DNA of 64,000 nucleotides from Lysobacter firmicutimachus (GTDB lineage Bacteria > Pseudomonadota > Gammaproteobacteria > Xanthomonadales > Xanthomonadaceae). A program made the position numbers and the translations under genes. The notes under the pieces are model-generated. The model searched no databases. It saw only the letters and a program-made list of their open reading frames with translations, and was not told where the DNA came from. The first letter of the stretch is position 1, and the number at the start of each line of letters is the position of its first letter. Shown one piece after another: positions 1 through 8,261 of the stretch. The DNA is taken from contig NZ_JBANDL010000002.1 in NCBI RefSeq assembly GCF_037027445.1, forward strand, positions 3,472,001 to 3,536,000, given 5' to 3'.

Positions 1-36
1 AGCCTGCGGGTCCGTCCGTTGCGAACGCCCGTTCCC

Positions 37-1902
37 ATGACTCCGACCCCGTTCCGACCGGGCCCGGCGCGCGCCGCGCGCCCGGCCGCCGTGTCCCGCC
101 TCGTCCTCGTCGCGGCCTTGAGCGCCGCGCTCGTCCTGGCCCTGCCCGCCGCCGCCCAGGCCGCCGACGCCGGCACGCCCGCGCCGCGCGTCACCGTGCA
201 GACCAAGGCCGAGAAACTCAACCGCCTGTACGAGCAGTACTGGGAAGAAACCCTGCAGCTCAATCCGCTGCTCGCCACCGCCCAGGGCGACCCGCGCTAC
301 AACGACCGCTTGCCGAACTTCGCCAGCGCCGAGTTCCGCCGGCGCAGCCGCGAGTTCGACCAGCGCTGGCTCAAGACCATTGAATCGGTCGGCTCGCAAG
401 GCCTGTCGGCGCAAGACTTGCTGAGCTACGAGATCTTCGTCCGCGACACGCGCATGGACCTGGAAGCCGAGCGCTTCCCGGGCTGGATGCAGCCGGTCAA
501 CCAGTTCAACAACTTCGCCGCCACGATCGCCCAGCTCGGCTCGGGCGCCGGCTCGCAGCCGTTCAAGACCGTCGCCGACTACGACAACTGGCGCAAGCGC
601 GCGGCGCTGGCGCCGGCGGTGTTCGACCAGCTCATCGCCAACAGCCGCGAAGGGGTCAAGCGCGGCGTGGTCCAGCCCAAGGCGCTGATGCTCAAGGTGC
701 TGCCGCAGCTCGACGCGCTGATCAAGGAACGCGCCGAGGACACCCTGTTCTGGAAGCCGGTGACGAATTGGCCGGCCGGCATCGAAGAGCAGGACAAGGC
801 GCGCCTGAGCGCCGAGTACCGGCAGATGATCGAGACCGAATTGATGCCGGCCTATGCCCGGCTGCGCGACTACATCAAGAACGAGTACCTGGCGCAGGCG
901 CGCGACAGCGCCGGGCTCGGCGCGCTGCCCGACGGCGCCGATTGGTACGCCTTCAACGCCCGCCGCTCGACCACCACCGAGCTGAGCCCGGCGCAGATCC
1001 ACCAGATCGGCCTGGACGAGGTGGCGCGCATCCACGGCGAGATCCGCAAGGTCATGGCCGAGGTCAAGTTCCAGGGCTCGCTGCAGGACTTCTTCAAGTT
1101 CATGCAGAACGATCCGCGCTTCGTGTTCAAGGACGAGCCGGCTCTGCTCGCCCACTACCGCGGTCTGGAAGCCAAGATCAACCGCAAAGTGCCGGAACTG
1201 TTTTCGCTGACCCCGAAAGCGCCGTTCGAGATCCGTCCGGTGGAAGCGTTCCGCGCCCAGTCCGCGGCCGGCGGTTCGTACATGCGGCCGAGCGAGGACG
1301 GCAGCCGCCCGGGCATCTTCTACGTCAACACCTACGACTTGCCGACGCGCAAGACTTGGGACGCGGAAGACCTGTACCTGCACGAGGCCATCCCCGGCCA
1401 CCACTTCCAGTTGGCCCTGCAACAGGAACTGAGCGACCTGCCCAAGTTCCGCCGCTTCGGCGGCGCCACCGCCTTCACCGAAGGCTGGGGCTTGTACGCC
1501 GAATCGCTGGGCCGCGACCTGGGCGTCTACACCGATCCCTACAACTACTTCGGCTATCTGCAGAACGAGCTGTGGCGCGCGATCCGCCTGGTGGTGGACA
1601 CCGGCCTGCACAGCAAGGGCTGGACCCGCGAGCAGGTGATCGCCTACATGCTGGAGAACTCGGCCGAGAGCGAGACCCAGTCCACCGCCGAAGCCGAACG
1701 CTACATGGCCATCCCCGGCCAGGCCCTGGCCTACAAGATCGGCGAACTGCGCATCATGCAGTTGCGCCAGCGCGCCGAGCAGGCGCTGGGGCCGCGCTTC
1801 GACATCCGCGAGTTCCACGCCGAAGTGCTCAAGGACGGCGCCGTGCCGCTGGACGTGCTGGAACGCAAGATCGACCGCTGGATCGCCTCGCGCCGCGGCT
1901 GA
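37..1902 (+). CDS. DUF885 family metallopeptidase-like protein, secreted
   Basis: The product is about 621 residues with an N-terminal signal peptide (hydrophobic Val/Leu/Ala run ending near AAAQAADA), so it should act in the periplasm or outside the cell. The DUF885 hallmark is clear: HEAIPGHH at about residues 448-455 and a downstream TEGWGLYAESLG segment carrying the third probable metal ligand. DUF885 proteins are predicted zinc peptidases of the gluzincin type; their substrates are mostly unknown. I chose the ATG at 37 over an in-frame TTG at 19, because it leaves the signal peptide intact; the true start could lie upstream of the window. It stands alone, with a 240-bp gap before the next gene. 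Confidence 0.85.
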   Translation: MTPTPFRPGPARAARPAAVSRLVLVAALSAALVLALPAAAQAADAGTPAPRVTVQTKAEKLNRLYEQYWEETLQLNPLLATAQGDPRYNDRLPNFASAEFRRRSREFDQRWLKTIESVGSQGLSAQDLLSYEIFVRDTRMDLEAERFPGWMQPVNQFNNFAATIAQLGSGAGSQPFKTVADYDNWRKRAALAPAVFDQLIANSREGVKRGVVQPKALMLKVLPQLDALIKERAEDTLFWKPVTNWPAGIEEQDKARLSAEYRQMIETELMPAYARLRDYIKNEYLAQARDSAGLGALPDGADWYAFNARRSTTTELSPAQIHQIGLDEVARIHGEIRKVMAEVKFQGSLQDFFKFMQNDPRFVFKDEPALLAHYRGLEAKINRKVPELFSLTPKAPFEIRPVEAFRAQSAAGGSYMRPSEDGSRPGIFYVNTYDLPTRKTWDAEDLYLHEAIPGHHFQLALQQELSDLPKFRRFGGATAFTEGWGLYAESLGRDLGVYTDPYNYFGYLQNELWRAIRLVVDTGLHSKGWTREQVIAYMLENSAESETQSTAEAERYMAIPGQALAYKIGELRIMQLRQRAEQALGPRFDIREFHAEVLKDGAVPLDVLERKIDRWIASRRG

Positions 1903-2142
1903 GCGGCCCTGCCGGCGGCCGGGTGGGACCGCCGCCGGCCAAGGCCCCAGGACCGGTCCGTACGGGCCGGTCCGCTTCCGTACAGCGAACCCGGGCCCGG
2001 CGGCGCTAGGATGCCCCCGGAGTCGGCCGCAGCAGAACGCAACGGCCGCAGCGGAAAAAATGTGACCGACGGCGCATAATGCGCGGTTGCTATGCCGCTG
2101 CCGCCCGTCGGCCCCGCTGTCCCACCCAGCTACGGAAAACGG

Positions 2143-3843
2143 ATGCTTCCCACTCCAGCGCTCCCGCTCCCCGCTTTCGTGCGCGCCGCCCGTCGCCTGG
2201 CCGCCGCGCGCCGGCCCTTCGCCGCCGCCCTGGGCGGCCTGCTGTTGCTGGGCTCCGGCCTGGCCCAGGCCGAAGACTGGGCCTACCGGGTCCGTCCCGG
2301 CGACACCCTGTGGGACCTTGGCGCCAAGCATCTCAAGGTCGGGATCAACTGGCGCAAACTGCAGGAATACAACCGCATCGCCGACCCCTACCACCTGCCG
2401 CCGGGCTCGCGCATGCAGTTCCCGATCGGCTGGCTGCGGATCGAGCCGGCCAAGGCGCGGGTGGTCGCGGTACGTGGCGCGGTCAATTTGCTGCCGCCGG
2501 CCGCCGCCACGCCGCTGCCGGCCAAGCTGGTCAGCGAAGGCATGCACATCGGCATCGGCAGCCGCCTGGAAACCGGGCCGGGCGCCAGCGCCACGCTGGA
2601 GTTCGCCGACGGCTCGCGCCTGCTGGTGCAGGACAACAGCAGCGTGGTGTTCGACCAGCTCAGCAGCTACGGCAGCACCGGCATGGTCGACACCCGCATG
2701 CGCCTGCGCCGCGGCCGCACCTTGAACCGGGTCATCCCGGCCAAGGGACCGGCCTCGCGCTACATCATCGACACCCCCTCGGCGACCTCGAGCGTGCGCG
2801 GCACCCACTTCCGGGTCAGCGCCGGCGATGAAGGCGCGCCGGACGCGACCGAAGTGCTGGAAGGCAAGGTCGCCGTCGGCGCCGGCCCGGGCCAGGTGCT
2901 GCTGCGCCCGGGCTACGGCACCGTCGCCGCGGCCGGCGCCGCGCCGGCTGCGCCGATCGCGCTGCTGCCGGCCCCGTCCTGGGCGGATGCGGACACCCGC
3001 CTGGAGCAGTTGCCGGCCGTGCTGGCCTGGGCGCCGGTGCCCGGCGCGGTGGCCTACCGGGTGGAAGTCGTGCGCGACGACGCGCCGGAAGTGCTGCTGT
3101 TCGAAACCCGCACTCAGGACACCCGCCTGCGCATCGACGACCTGCCGGCCGGACGCCAGCGGGTGCGGGTGCGCGCCGTCGCCGACAACGGCCTGGGCGG
3201 CCGCGACAGCGAGCGCAGTTTCGTCGTCCACGATCTGCCGCCGCCGCTGACGATCAGCCCGCTCGACGGCCAGCGCATCGGCCTGCCGCGGCCGCGCTTC
3301 GAGTGGACCCTGGCCCAGGGCGTCGAACGCACCCGCTTGCAGGTGGCGGCGGACGAACAGTTCGCGCAGCCGCTGATCGATACCGAAGTCGACGGCCAGC
3401 GCTTCCGTCCGTCGCTATCCCTGCCCGCGGGCAAGTACTATTGGCGCGTGGCGTCGCGCGATGCGCAAGGCCGCATCGGCCGGTTCGGCAACGCCTTGCC
3501 GTTCGAGGTCAGCGACGCACCGGCCGATCCCGGCCTGGAAGCTCCGCAGGCCGCGCAGGGACGTCTGACCCTGCGCTGGCAGAAGGGCGAACCGGGCCAG
3601 CGCTACCGCGTGCAGATCGCGCGCAAGCCCGACTTTTCCACGCTGTTGCTCGAAGAGGTGGTGGACGTGCCGCAGATCGAACTCAAGCGCCCCGGCAGCG
3701 GCCGCTGGTACGTGCGCGTGCAGACCGTCGAGGACGACGGCTATGCGGCGCCGTTCGGCCCCTCGCAGGAAATCCGCCTGCCGTGCCGGCTGTGCTACGG
3801 CGCCGGCGCGGCGGGCGCCGTGTTGCTGCTGCTGGCTCTATGA
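2143..3843 (+). CDS. LysM and FecR domain protein, periplasmic
   Basis: The product is about 566 residues: a signal peptide ending near GLAQAE, a LysM domain (YRVRPGDTLWDLGAKHL) that typically binds peptidoglycan, a FecR domain (ADGSRLLVQDNSSVVFD, then TPSATSSVRGTHFRV), and fibronectin-III-like repeats over the second half. It ends in a hydrophobic C-terminus. Such LysM-FecR proteins are commonly encoded beside CHASE2-type sensor cyclases, as here, and are thought to be periplasmic sensor partners. Its stop overlaps the next start (ATGA), so the two are translationally coupled. The start is uncertain: ATG 2143 follows a purine-rich GGAAAACGG, while an in-frame ATG at 2092 would add 17 residues. 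Confidence 0.85.
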   Translation: MLPTPALPLPAFVRAARRLAAARRPFAAALGGLLLLGSGLAQAEDWAYRVRPGDTLWDLGAKHLKVGINWRKLQEYNRIADPYHLPPGSRMQFPIGWLRIEPAKARVVAVRGAVNLLPPAAATPLPAKLVSEGMHIGIGSRLETGPGASATLEFADGSRLLVQDNSSVVFDQLSSYGSTGMVDTRMRLRRGRTLNRVIPAKGPASRYIIDTPSATSSVRGTHFRVSAGDEGAPDATEVLEGKVAVGAGPGQVLLRPGYGTVAAAGAAPAAPIALLPAPSWADADTRLEQLPAVLAWAPVPGAVAYRVEVVRDDAPEVLLFETRTQDTRLRIDDLPAGRQRVRVRAVADNGLGGRDSERSFVVHDLPPPLTISPLDGQRIGLPRPRFEWTLAQGVERTRLQVAADEQFAQPLIDTEVDGQRFRPSLSLPAGKYYWRVASRDAQGRIGRFGNALPFEVSDAPADPGLEAPQAAQGRLTLRWQKGEPGQRYRVQIARKPDFSTLLLEEVVDVPQIELKRPGSGRWYVRVQTVEDDGYAAPFGPSQEIRLPCRLCYGAGAAGAVLLLLAL

Positions 3844-5504
3844 CCTTCGGCGCCCGGTCCTGGCTGCTGCGCGGCGCCACCGCGCTGGTCGTGGCCGGCC
3901 TCGCGGCGCTGTTGACCGTAAGCGGCGCCACCTGGCGCCTGGACGATTTCTTCTACGACCTGCACCTGTCCAAGTGGGGCTACGCGCCCGACGACGACGT
4001 GGTGATCGTCGCCATCGACGACCGCAGCCTCAACGAGCTCGGGCAGTGGCCGTGGCCGCGCGACATCCATGCGCAAATGCTCGACCGCCTGGGCTACGCC
4101 GGCGTGCGCGGGGTCGCGCTGGACCTGGTCCTGACCGAGCCCGACCGCAACGGCGACCAGCACGACCGTACCCTGGCCGCGGCCATGCGCCGGCTCGGCC
4201 GGGTCGCCCTGCCGGTGATCACCGCGCCGATGCGCCAGAACGCGCCGCCGGTGGAAGTGCTGCCGACGCCGCTGATCGCCACCGCCGCCGCCACCCTGGG
4301 CCATACCGACATCGAACTCGATGCCGAGGGCACCACCCGCGGCATGTATCTCAAGGCCGGGCTGGGCGAATCGCGCTGGTCGGCGCTGGGCCTGGCGCTG
4401 ATCGGGCTGGAACCCGGCACCGCGCCGCATCCTCTGCCCGGCCTGCGCCGACCCAGGTCGCAGCAGGGCTCGCCCTATCAGTGGACCCGCGACAACTACG
4501 TGCGGATCCGCTTCGCCGGCCCGCCCGGCACCTTCGGCCAGGTCTCCTACGCCGACGTGATCAACGGCCAGGTGCCGACCGAGCTGCTGCGCGGACGCTG
4601 GATCGTGGTCGGCGTCACCGCGACCGGGCTGGTGCCCAGCTACCTGACCCCGATGGCCGACGACGCGCGCATGCACGGCGCCGAGTACCAGGCCAACGTG
4701 ATCGAAATGCTGTTGCACGACCGCGCGATCGTGCCGCTGCACCCGTTGTGGCAGGCCCTGCTGGCCGCGGCCATGCTGTTCGCGGTGATGCTGCTGATGT
4801 TGCACCCGCGCCTGGAGCGGCCCCTGTTGGTGACCGGCGCCGGCGCGCTGCTGAGCGCGATCGGCAGCGTCGCCCTGCTGCGCCTGGGCAATGTCTGGTT
4901 CGCCCCGGCCACGACCATCGTCATGATCGGCCTGGCCTACCTGCTGTGGGTGATCGGCCATCTGCGCCACTGGCGCCGCGAGGCCAATCTCGACACCCTG
5001 ACCCAGCTCGGCAACCGCCGCCGCTTCGACCACGTGCTGCAACGCGAGCTGGCCAGCGCGCGCCGCACCCGCGCGCCGCTGTCGCTGGCGCTGATCGACG
5101 TCGACTTCTTCAAGGCCTACAACGACGCCGAAGGCCATCGCGCCGGCGACAAGCTGCTGCGCGAGATCGCCGAGATCATCGCTGCGCACGCACGCCGGCC
5201 GCGCGACCTCGCCGCGCGCTTCGGCGGCGACGAATTCGCCCTGATCCTGCCGGACACCCACGTCGAAGGCGCCGCGCGCGTCGCCGACGGCATCCTCGAC
5301 GACATGCGCAAGCTCGACGCGCGCTACGGCAAGGCCTCGGCCGACCAACGGGTCAGCCTCAGCATCGGCCTGTACACCTGCGTCCCCGGCGTGCACACCC
5401 ACGTGCGCACCGTGTTCGACGCCGCCGACGCGGCGCTGTACCAGGCCAAGGAAAACGGCCGCGACCGCCGCGTCGCCAGCCGGCTCGGCAGCGCCGAACC
5501 CTGA
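3840..5504 (+). CDS. CHASE2 sensor diguanylate cyclase (GGDEF)
   Basis: The product is 554 residues: one N-terminal membrane segment, a CHASE2 extracytoplasmic sensor domain (about 30-310, with VVIVAIDDRSLNELGQWPWPR), then three membrane helices (about 310-375) and a C-terminal GGDEF domain. The active site RFGGDEF is intact at residues 460-466 and a product-inhibition I-site RPRD sits exactly five residues upstream (453-456). It should therefore make cyclic-di-GMP from GTP under feedback control. It overlaps the LysM/FecR gene by four bases (ATGA), which implies co-translation, and CHASE2 probably reads a periplasmic signal presented by that partner. The ligand is unknown. Confidence 0.9.
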   Translation: MTFGARSWLLRGATALVVAGLAALLTVSGATWRLDDFFYDLHLSKWGYAPDDDVVIVAIDDRSLNELGQWPWPRDIHAQMLDRLGYAGVRGVALDLVLTEPDRNGDQHDRTLAAAMRRLGRVALPVITAPMRQNAPPVEVLPTPLIATAAATLGHTDIELDAEGTTRGMYLKAGLGESRWSALGLALIGLEPGTAPHPLPGLRRPRSQQGSPYQWTRDNYVRIRFAGPPGTFGQVSYADVINGQVPTELLRGRWIVVGVTATGLVPSYLTPMADDARMHGAEYQANVIEMLLHDRAIVPLHPLWQALLAAAMLFAVMLLMLHPRLERPLLVTGAGALLSAIGSVALLRLGNVWFAPATTIVMIGLAYLLWVIGHLRHWRREANLDTLTQLGNRRRFDHVLQRELASARRTRAPLSLALIDVDFFKAYNDAEGHRAGDKLLREIAEIIAAHARRPRDLAARFGGDEFALILPDTHVEGAARVADGILDDMRKLDARYGKASADQRVSLSIGLYTCVPGVHTHVRTVFDAADAALYQAKENGRDRRVASRLGSAEP

Positions 5505-5537
5505 GCGGCGGTCGCGCCCGGCCCTCCCGAACGGACC

Positions 5538-6011
5538 TCAGGGCGAGACGAAGGTGTCGGCGCCGGCGAGGATATGGTCCCAGTCGTACTGACTGTTGGG
5601 CCGCGCCAACTGCCACAGGGTGCGCAGGCCGGTGCTGTTCGGCCCATCGACGCAGGTGCCGGTCCAGGCGGTGATGCTGCCGATCTGGTTCCAGCGCACG
5701 GTGAAGGCGTAGGTGGTCAGGTTGCTGCCGCCGGGCTGCGCCGGCGCGCTGTTGACCCAGCCCACCAGCGGATAGAAACCGGGCGCGCCGCTGCTGGTGC
5801 GGTACTGGCCCTGGATGGCGCCGCTGCGCGGATCGTAAGACGTGATCCTCATTTCCGACCCCATCTGATTGCGCCAGGTGCCGACCGGGCTGCCGCAACG
5901 AACCTGGGCGGCCGCCTCGGTCTTGGCCTTGGCCTTGCGCGGCTCCTTGGCCTGCAACGGAGCGGCGGCGAAGGCGAACGTGGCGAGAACGGCGATGACT
6001 GCGCGTTGCAT
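5538..6011 (-). CDS. Avidin/streptavidin-family biotin-binding protein, secreted
   Basis: The product is 157 residues with a signal peptide (cleavage probably after PLQA, residue 21) and one avidin domain (about 39-157). By hand alignment to streptavidin nearly all biotin contacts are present: N48 (N23), S52 (S27), Y70 (Y43), T72 (S45), W107 (W79), S112 (S88), T114 (T90), W116 (W92), W133 (W108), L135 (L110), W144 (W120), L148 (L124) and D152 (D128). L25 is Met and S112 is Arg. C39 and C120 fall where chicken avidin has its Cys4-Cys83 disulfide. It should bind biotin tightly outside the cytoplasm. ATG 6011 has GGAGAG upstream; a longer frame to 6077 would bury the signal peptide. It converges on the cyclase gene. 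Confidence 0.9.
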   Translation of the reverse strand: MQRAVIAVLATFAFAAAPLQAKEPRKAKAKTEAAAQVRCGSPVGTWRNQMGSEMRITSYDPRSGAIQGQYRTSSGAPGFYPLVGWVNSAPAQPGGSNLTTYAFTVRWNQIGSITAWTGTCVDGPNSTGLRTLWQLARPNSQYDWDHILAGADTFVSP

Positions 6012-6241
6012 GATCGACTCTCCGTAGGTGGACCGGCCCTCGCCGCGTCCCGCGACGCGACGGCCGATCCCGATCATCGGAACCGCGCCTTTTCGCCTCG
6101 GCCATCACGCTCGTTCAAACGGGGATCGCGCACACGGTTTGGTTTTGAGGCGGGGATTCGGGACTGGGGATTCGGAATGGCGAAAGCGCCGCACCACTGT
6201 CTCCCAACTCCTGTTCGCTGTCTCCTTGAGTTCCCCGCCAA

Positions 6242-6266
6242 AGAAAAAGGCCGGCTTGCGCCGGCC
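6242..6266 (-). terminator. Rho-independent terminator of rhlE
   Basis: Read leftward, GGCCGGC-GCAA-GCCGGCC forms a strong 7-bp stem with a tetraloop (6249-6266), followed by TTTTTCTT. It lies about 30 bp past the rhlE stop codon. Confidence 0.85.
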
Positions 6267-6294
6267 TCTTCCTGGCTCCGCTTGCGCGGGGCGA

Positions 6295-7620
6295 TCAGCC
6301 CGCGTTGCGGTCGCGGCGCTGGCCGCCCTGACCGCCGCCGCGATGCTGCTTCGGACCGGCGTGCGCATGACGCGGCGCCGGCTTGCCGTGCGGACGGTGG
6401 CCGGGCTTGCGCGGCGCGTTGTTGCCGCGGTTGCCGCCGGGGCCCGGACGGCGCGCGCCCGGTGCGTCGGAGCCCATGCGGATCGGACGCGACGGCTCGT
6501 AGCCGGCGACGGTCACCATCTCGATGTCGTCCTTGAGGATGCGCTGGATCTGGCGCAGCAGGCCGGCCTCGTCCGGCGACACCAGCGACAGCGCTTCGCC
6601 GCTGGCGCCGTTGCGGCCGGTGCGGCCGATGCGGTGGACGTAGTCCTCGGCCACCATCGGCAGATCGAAGTTGATCACCAGCGGCAGGCTGGGGATGTCC
6701 AGGCCGCGCGCGGCCACATCGGTCGCGACCAGCACCCGCGCCTTGTTCGCCTTGAAGTCGCGCAGCGCCTTCTGGCGCTGGGCCTGGCTCTTGTTGCCGT
6801 GGATCGCCACCGACTTCAGGCCGGCGTCTTCGAGCTGTTCGGCCAGGCGGTTGCAACCGTGCTTGGTGCGGCCGAACACGATCACCTGATCGTTCGGACG
6901 GCCGGCCAGGATCTCGATCAGCAGGTCGCGCTTGCGGCCGCCGTCGACCGGATGCACGCGATGGCTGATCGCATCGGCCACGGCGTTGTTGGCGGCGATC
7001 TGCACTTGGCGCGGCTCGCGCATGAACTCCAGCGCCAGCTGCTTGATCTGCGCTTCGAACGTGGCCGAGAACAGCAGGGTCTGGCGCGAGGCCGGCAGGC
7101 GGCCGAGGATGCGCTTGATCGCCGGCAGGAAGCCCATGTCGAGCATGCGGTCGGCTTCGTCCATGACCAGCAGTTCGACCGCGTCGAGCTTGGCGCTGCC
7201 GCGCTCGAGGTGGTCGATCAGCCGGCCCGGGGTCGCCACCAGCACGTCGACGCCGCGGCGCAGCGCGTCGAGCTGCGGGCCCATGCCGGCGCCGCCGAAG
7301 ATGGCGTGGATGTTCAGGCGCAGGTACTTGGCGTAGCCGCGCAGGCTGTCGCTGACCTGCAGCGCCAGCTCGCGGGTCGGCGCCAGGATCAGCACGCGCG
7401 GCTTGCGCTGGCCGCCGCCCTGGACGGTGGCCAGGCGGTGCAGCAACGGCAGGCCGAACGCGGCGGTCTTGCCGGTGCCGGTCTGGGCGCCGCCGAGCAG
7501 GTCGTGCCCGGCCAGGGCCAGCGGGATCGCTTCGGCCTGGATCGGGGTCGGGGTGGTGTAATTCTGTTCGGACAGCGCGCGCAGCAACGCGGGCGCCAGC
7601 CCAAGCGATTCGAACGTCAT
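6295..7620 (-). CDS. rhlE: DEAD-box ATP-dependent RNA helicase RhlE
   Basis: The product is 441 residues with the full DEAD-box set: Q motif (PTPIQAEAI, 24-32), Walker A AQTGTGKT (45-52), PTRELA, TPGR, DEAD (154-157), SAT, and HRIGRTGR in the second RecA-like domain. The C-terminal 75 residues are rich in Gly, Arg, Pro and His and contain no domain, which is typical of RhlE-type helicases where the tail binds RNA. RhlE unwinds short RNA duplexes in ribosome maturation and RNA turnover, in the cytoplasm. ATG 7620 directly precedes the canonical MTFESLGL start. It appears to be a single-gene unit ending in the terminator at 6242-6266. Confidence 0.93.
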   Translation of the reverse strand: MTFESLGLAPALLRALSEQNYTTPTPIQAEAIPLALAGHDLLGGAQTGTGKTAAFGLPLLHRLATVQGGGQRKPRVLILAPTRELALQVSDSLRGYAKYLRLNIHAIFGGAGMGPQLDALRRGVDVLVATPGRLIDHLERGSAKLDAVELLVMDEADRMLDMGFLPAIKRILGRLPASRQTLLFSATFEAQIKQLALEFMREPRQVQIAANNAVADAISHRVHPVDGGRKRDLLIEILAGRPNDQVIVFGRTKHGCNRLAEQLEDAGLKSVAIHGNKSQAQRQKALRDFKANKARVLVATDVAARGLDIPSLPLVINFDLPMVAEDYVHRIGRTGRNGASGEALSLVSPDEAGLLRQIQRILKDDIEMVTVAGYEPSRPIRMGSDAPGARRPGPGGNRGNNAPRKPGHRPHGKPAPRHAHAGPKQHRGGGQGGQRRDRNAG

Positions 7621-8261
7621 GGCGAAACTCCTGCAAAGCGCGAAAGCCAGCCGCGGCGCGGGCCGAAGCCTGCGCCCGCTCGCGGGCGATCGCGTGACGA
7701 CTCCAGCGTTCCCTTGAACCGCGCTGCGAGTGATCGGATTGAACGGCGCCGGATGCTCCGGGCCGTGTCTGCGCTACGAAAGACGTGCGGGATAAGGTCG
7801 CGCCGGCGAATCCGGGACTCGGTGCGGGGCGACAGGCAACCTGGGAAACGTACCCTTGCGGGGAGGCAGCCGTGCGCTGAACGGGGCGAACTCTACGCGA
7901 AAACCGGCTTCTCCGCCAGCTGCGGCGGTTTGCGCCCCGCCGATGCCGGCACGGCGTTCAGGCTGGGAGGCCGCGCAGGAGCGACGCAGGATCCCTCGCC
8001 ACCGGGTTCCTCCCTGCCCTCCGACCGCATTCACACCGTTGCAAAAGGGCTACCAGACGGGGCTTTCCCGCTTCACCGATCCGATCGCCCCACGCCGCTG
8101 TGAACCATCGCGAAGTCCCTCCCCGCCCCCTTGTCTTCAAAGGGGGCAGGCCTCGGATGAGCGCGCGCAACGGTGGTGCCGGCAGCGGGCCGGGGCCATG
8201 AACGCGACGGCGCCTACTCCGATCCTGCGGCGAGCAGACGGGCTCGCCGCGCCGCCGGCCC
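7621..8261. other. Non-coding interval between rhlE and the ABC/M1 gene
   Basis: This 641-bp stretch holds the upstream region of rhlE at its left end. I see no credible gene. Near 8118-8146 the sequence CCCCGCCCCCTTGTCTTCAAAGGGGGCAGG contains a short C-run/G-run inverted pair, of the kind scattered between genes in this family; a similar one lies near 63620. No clear T-tract makes it a terminator for the leftward gene. Confidence 0.6.
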
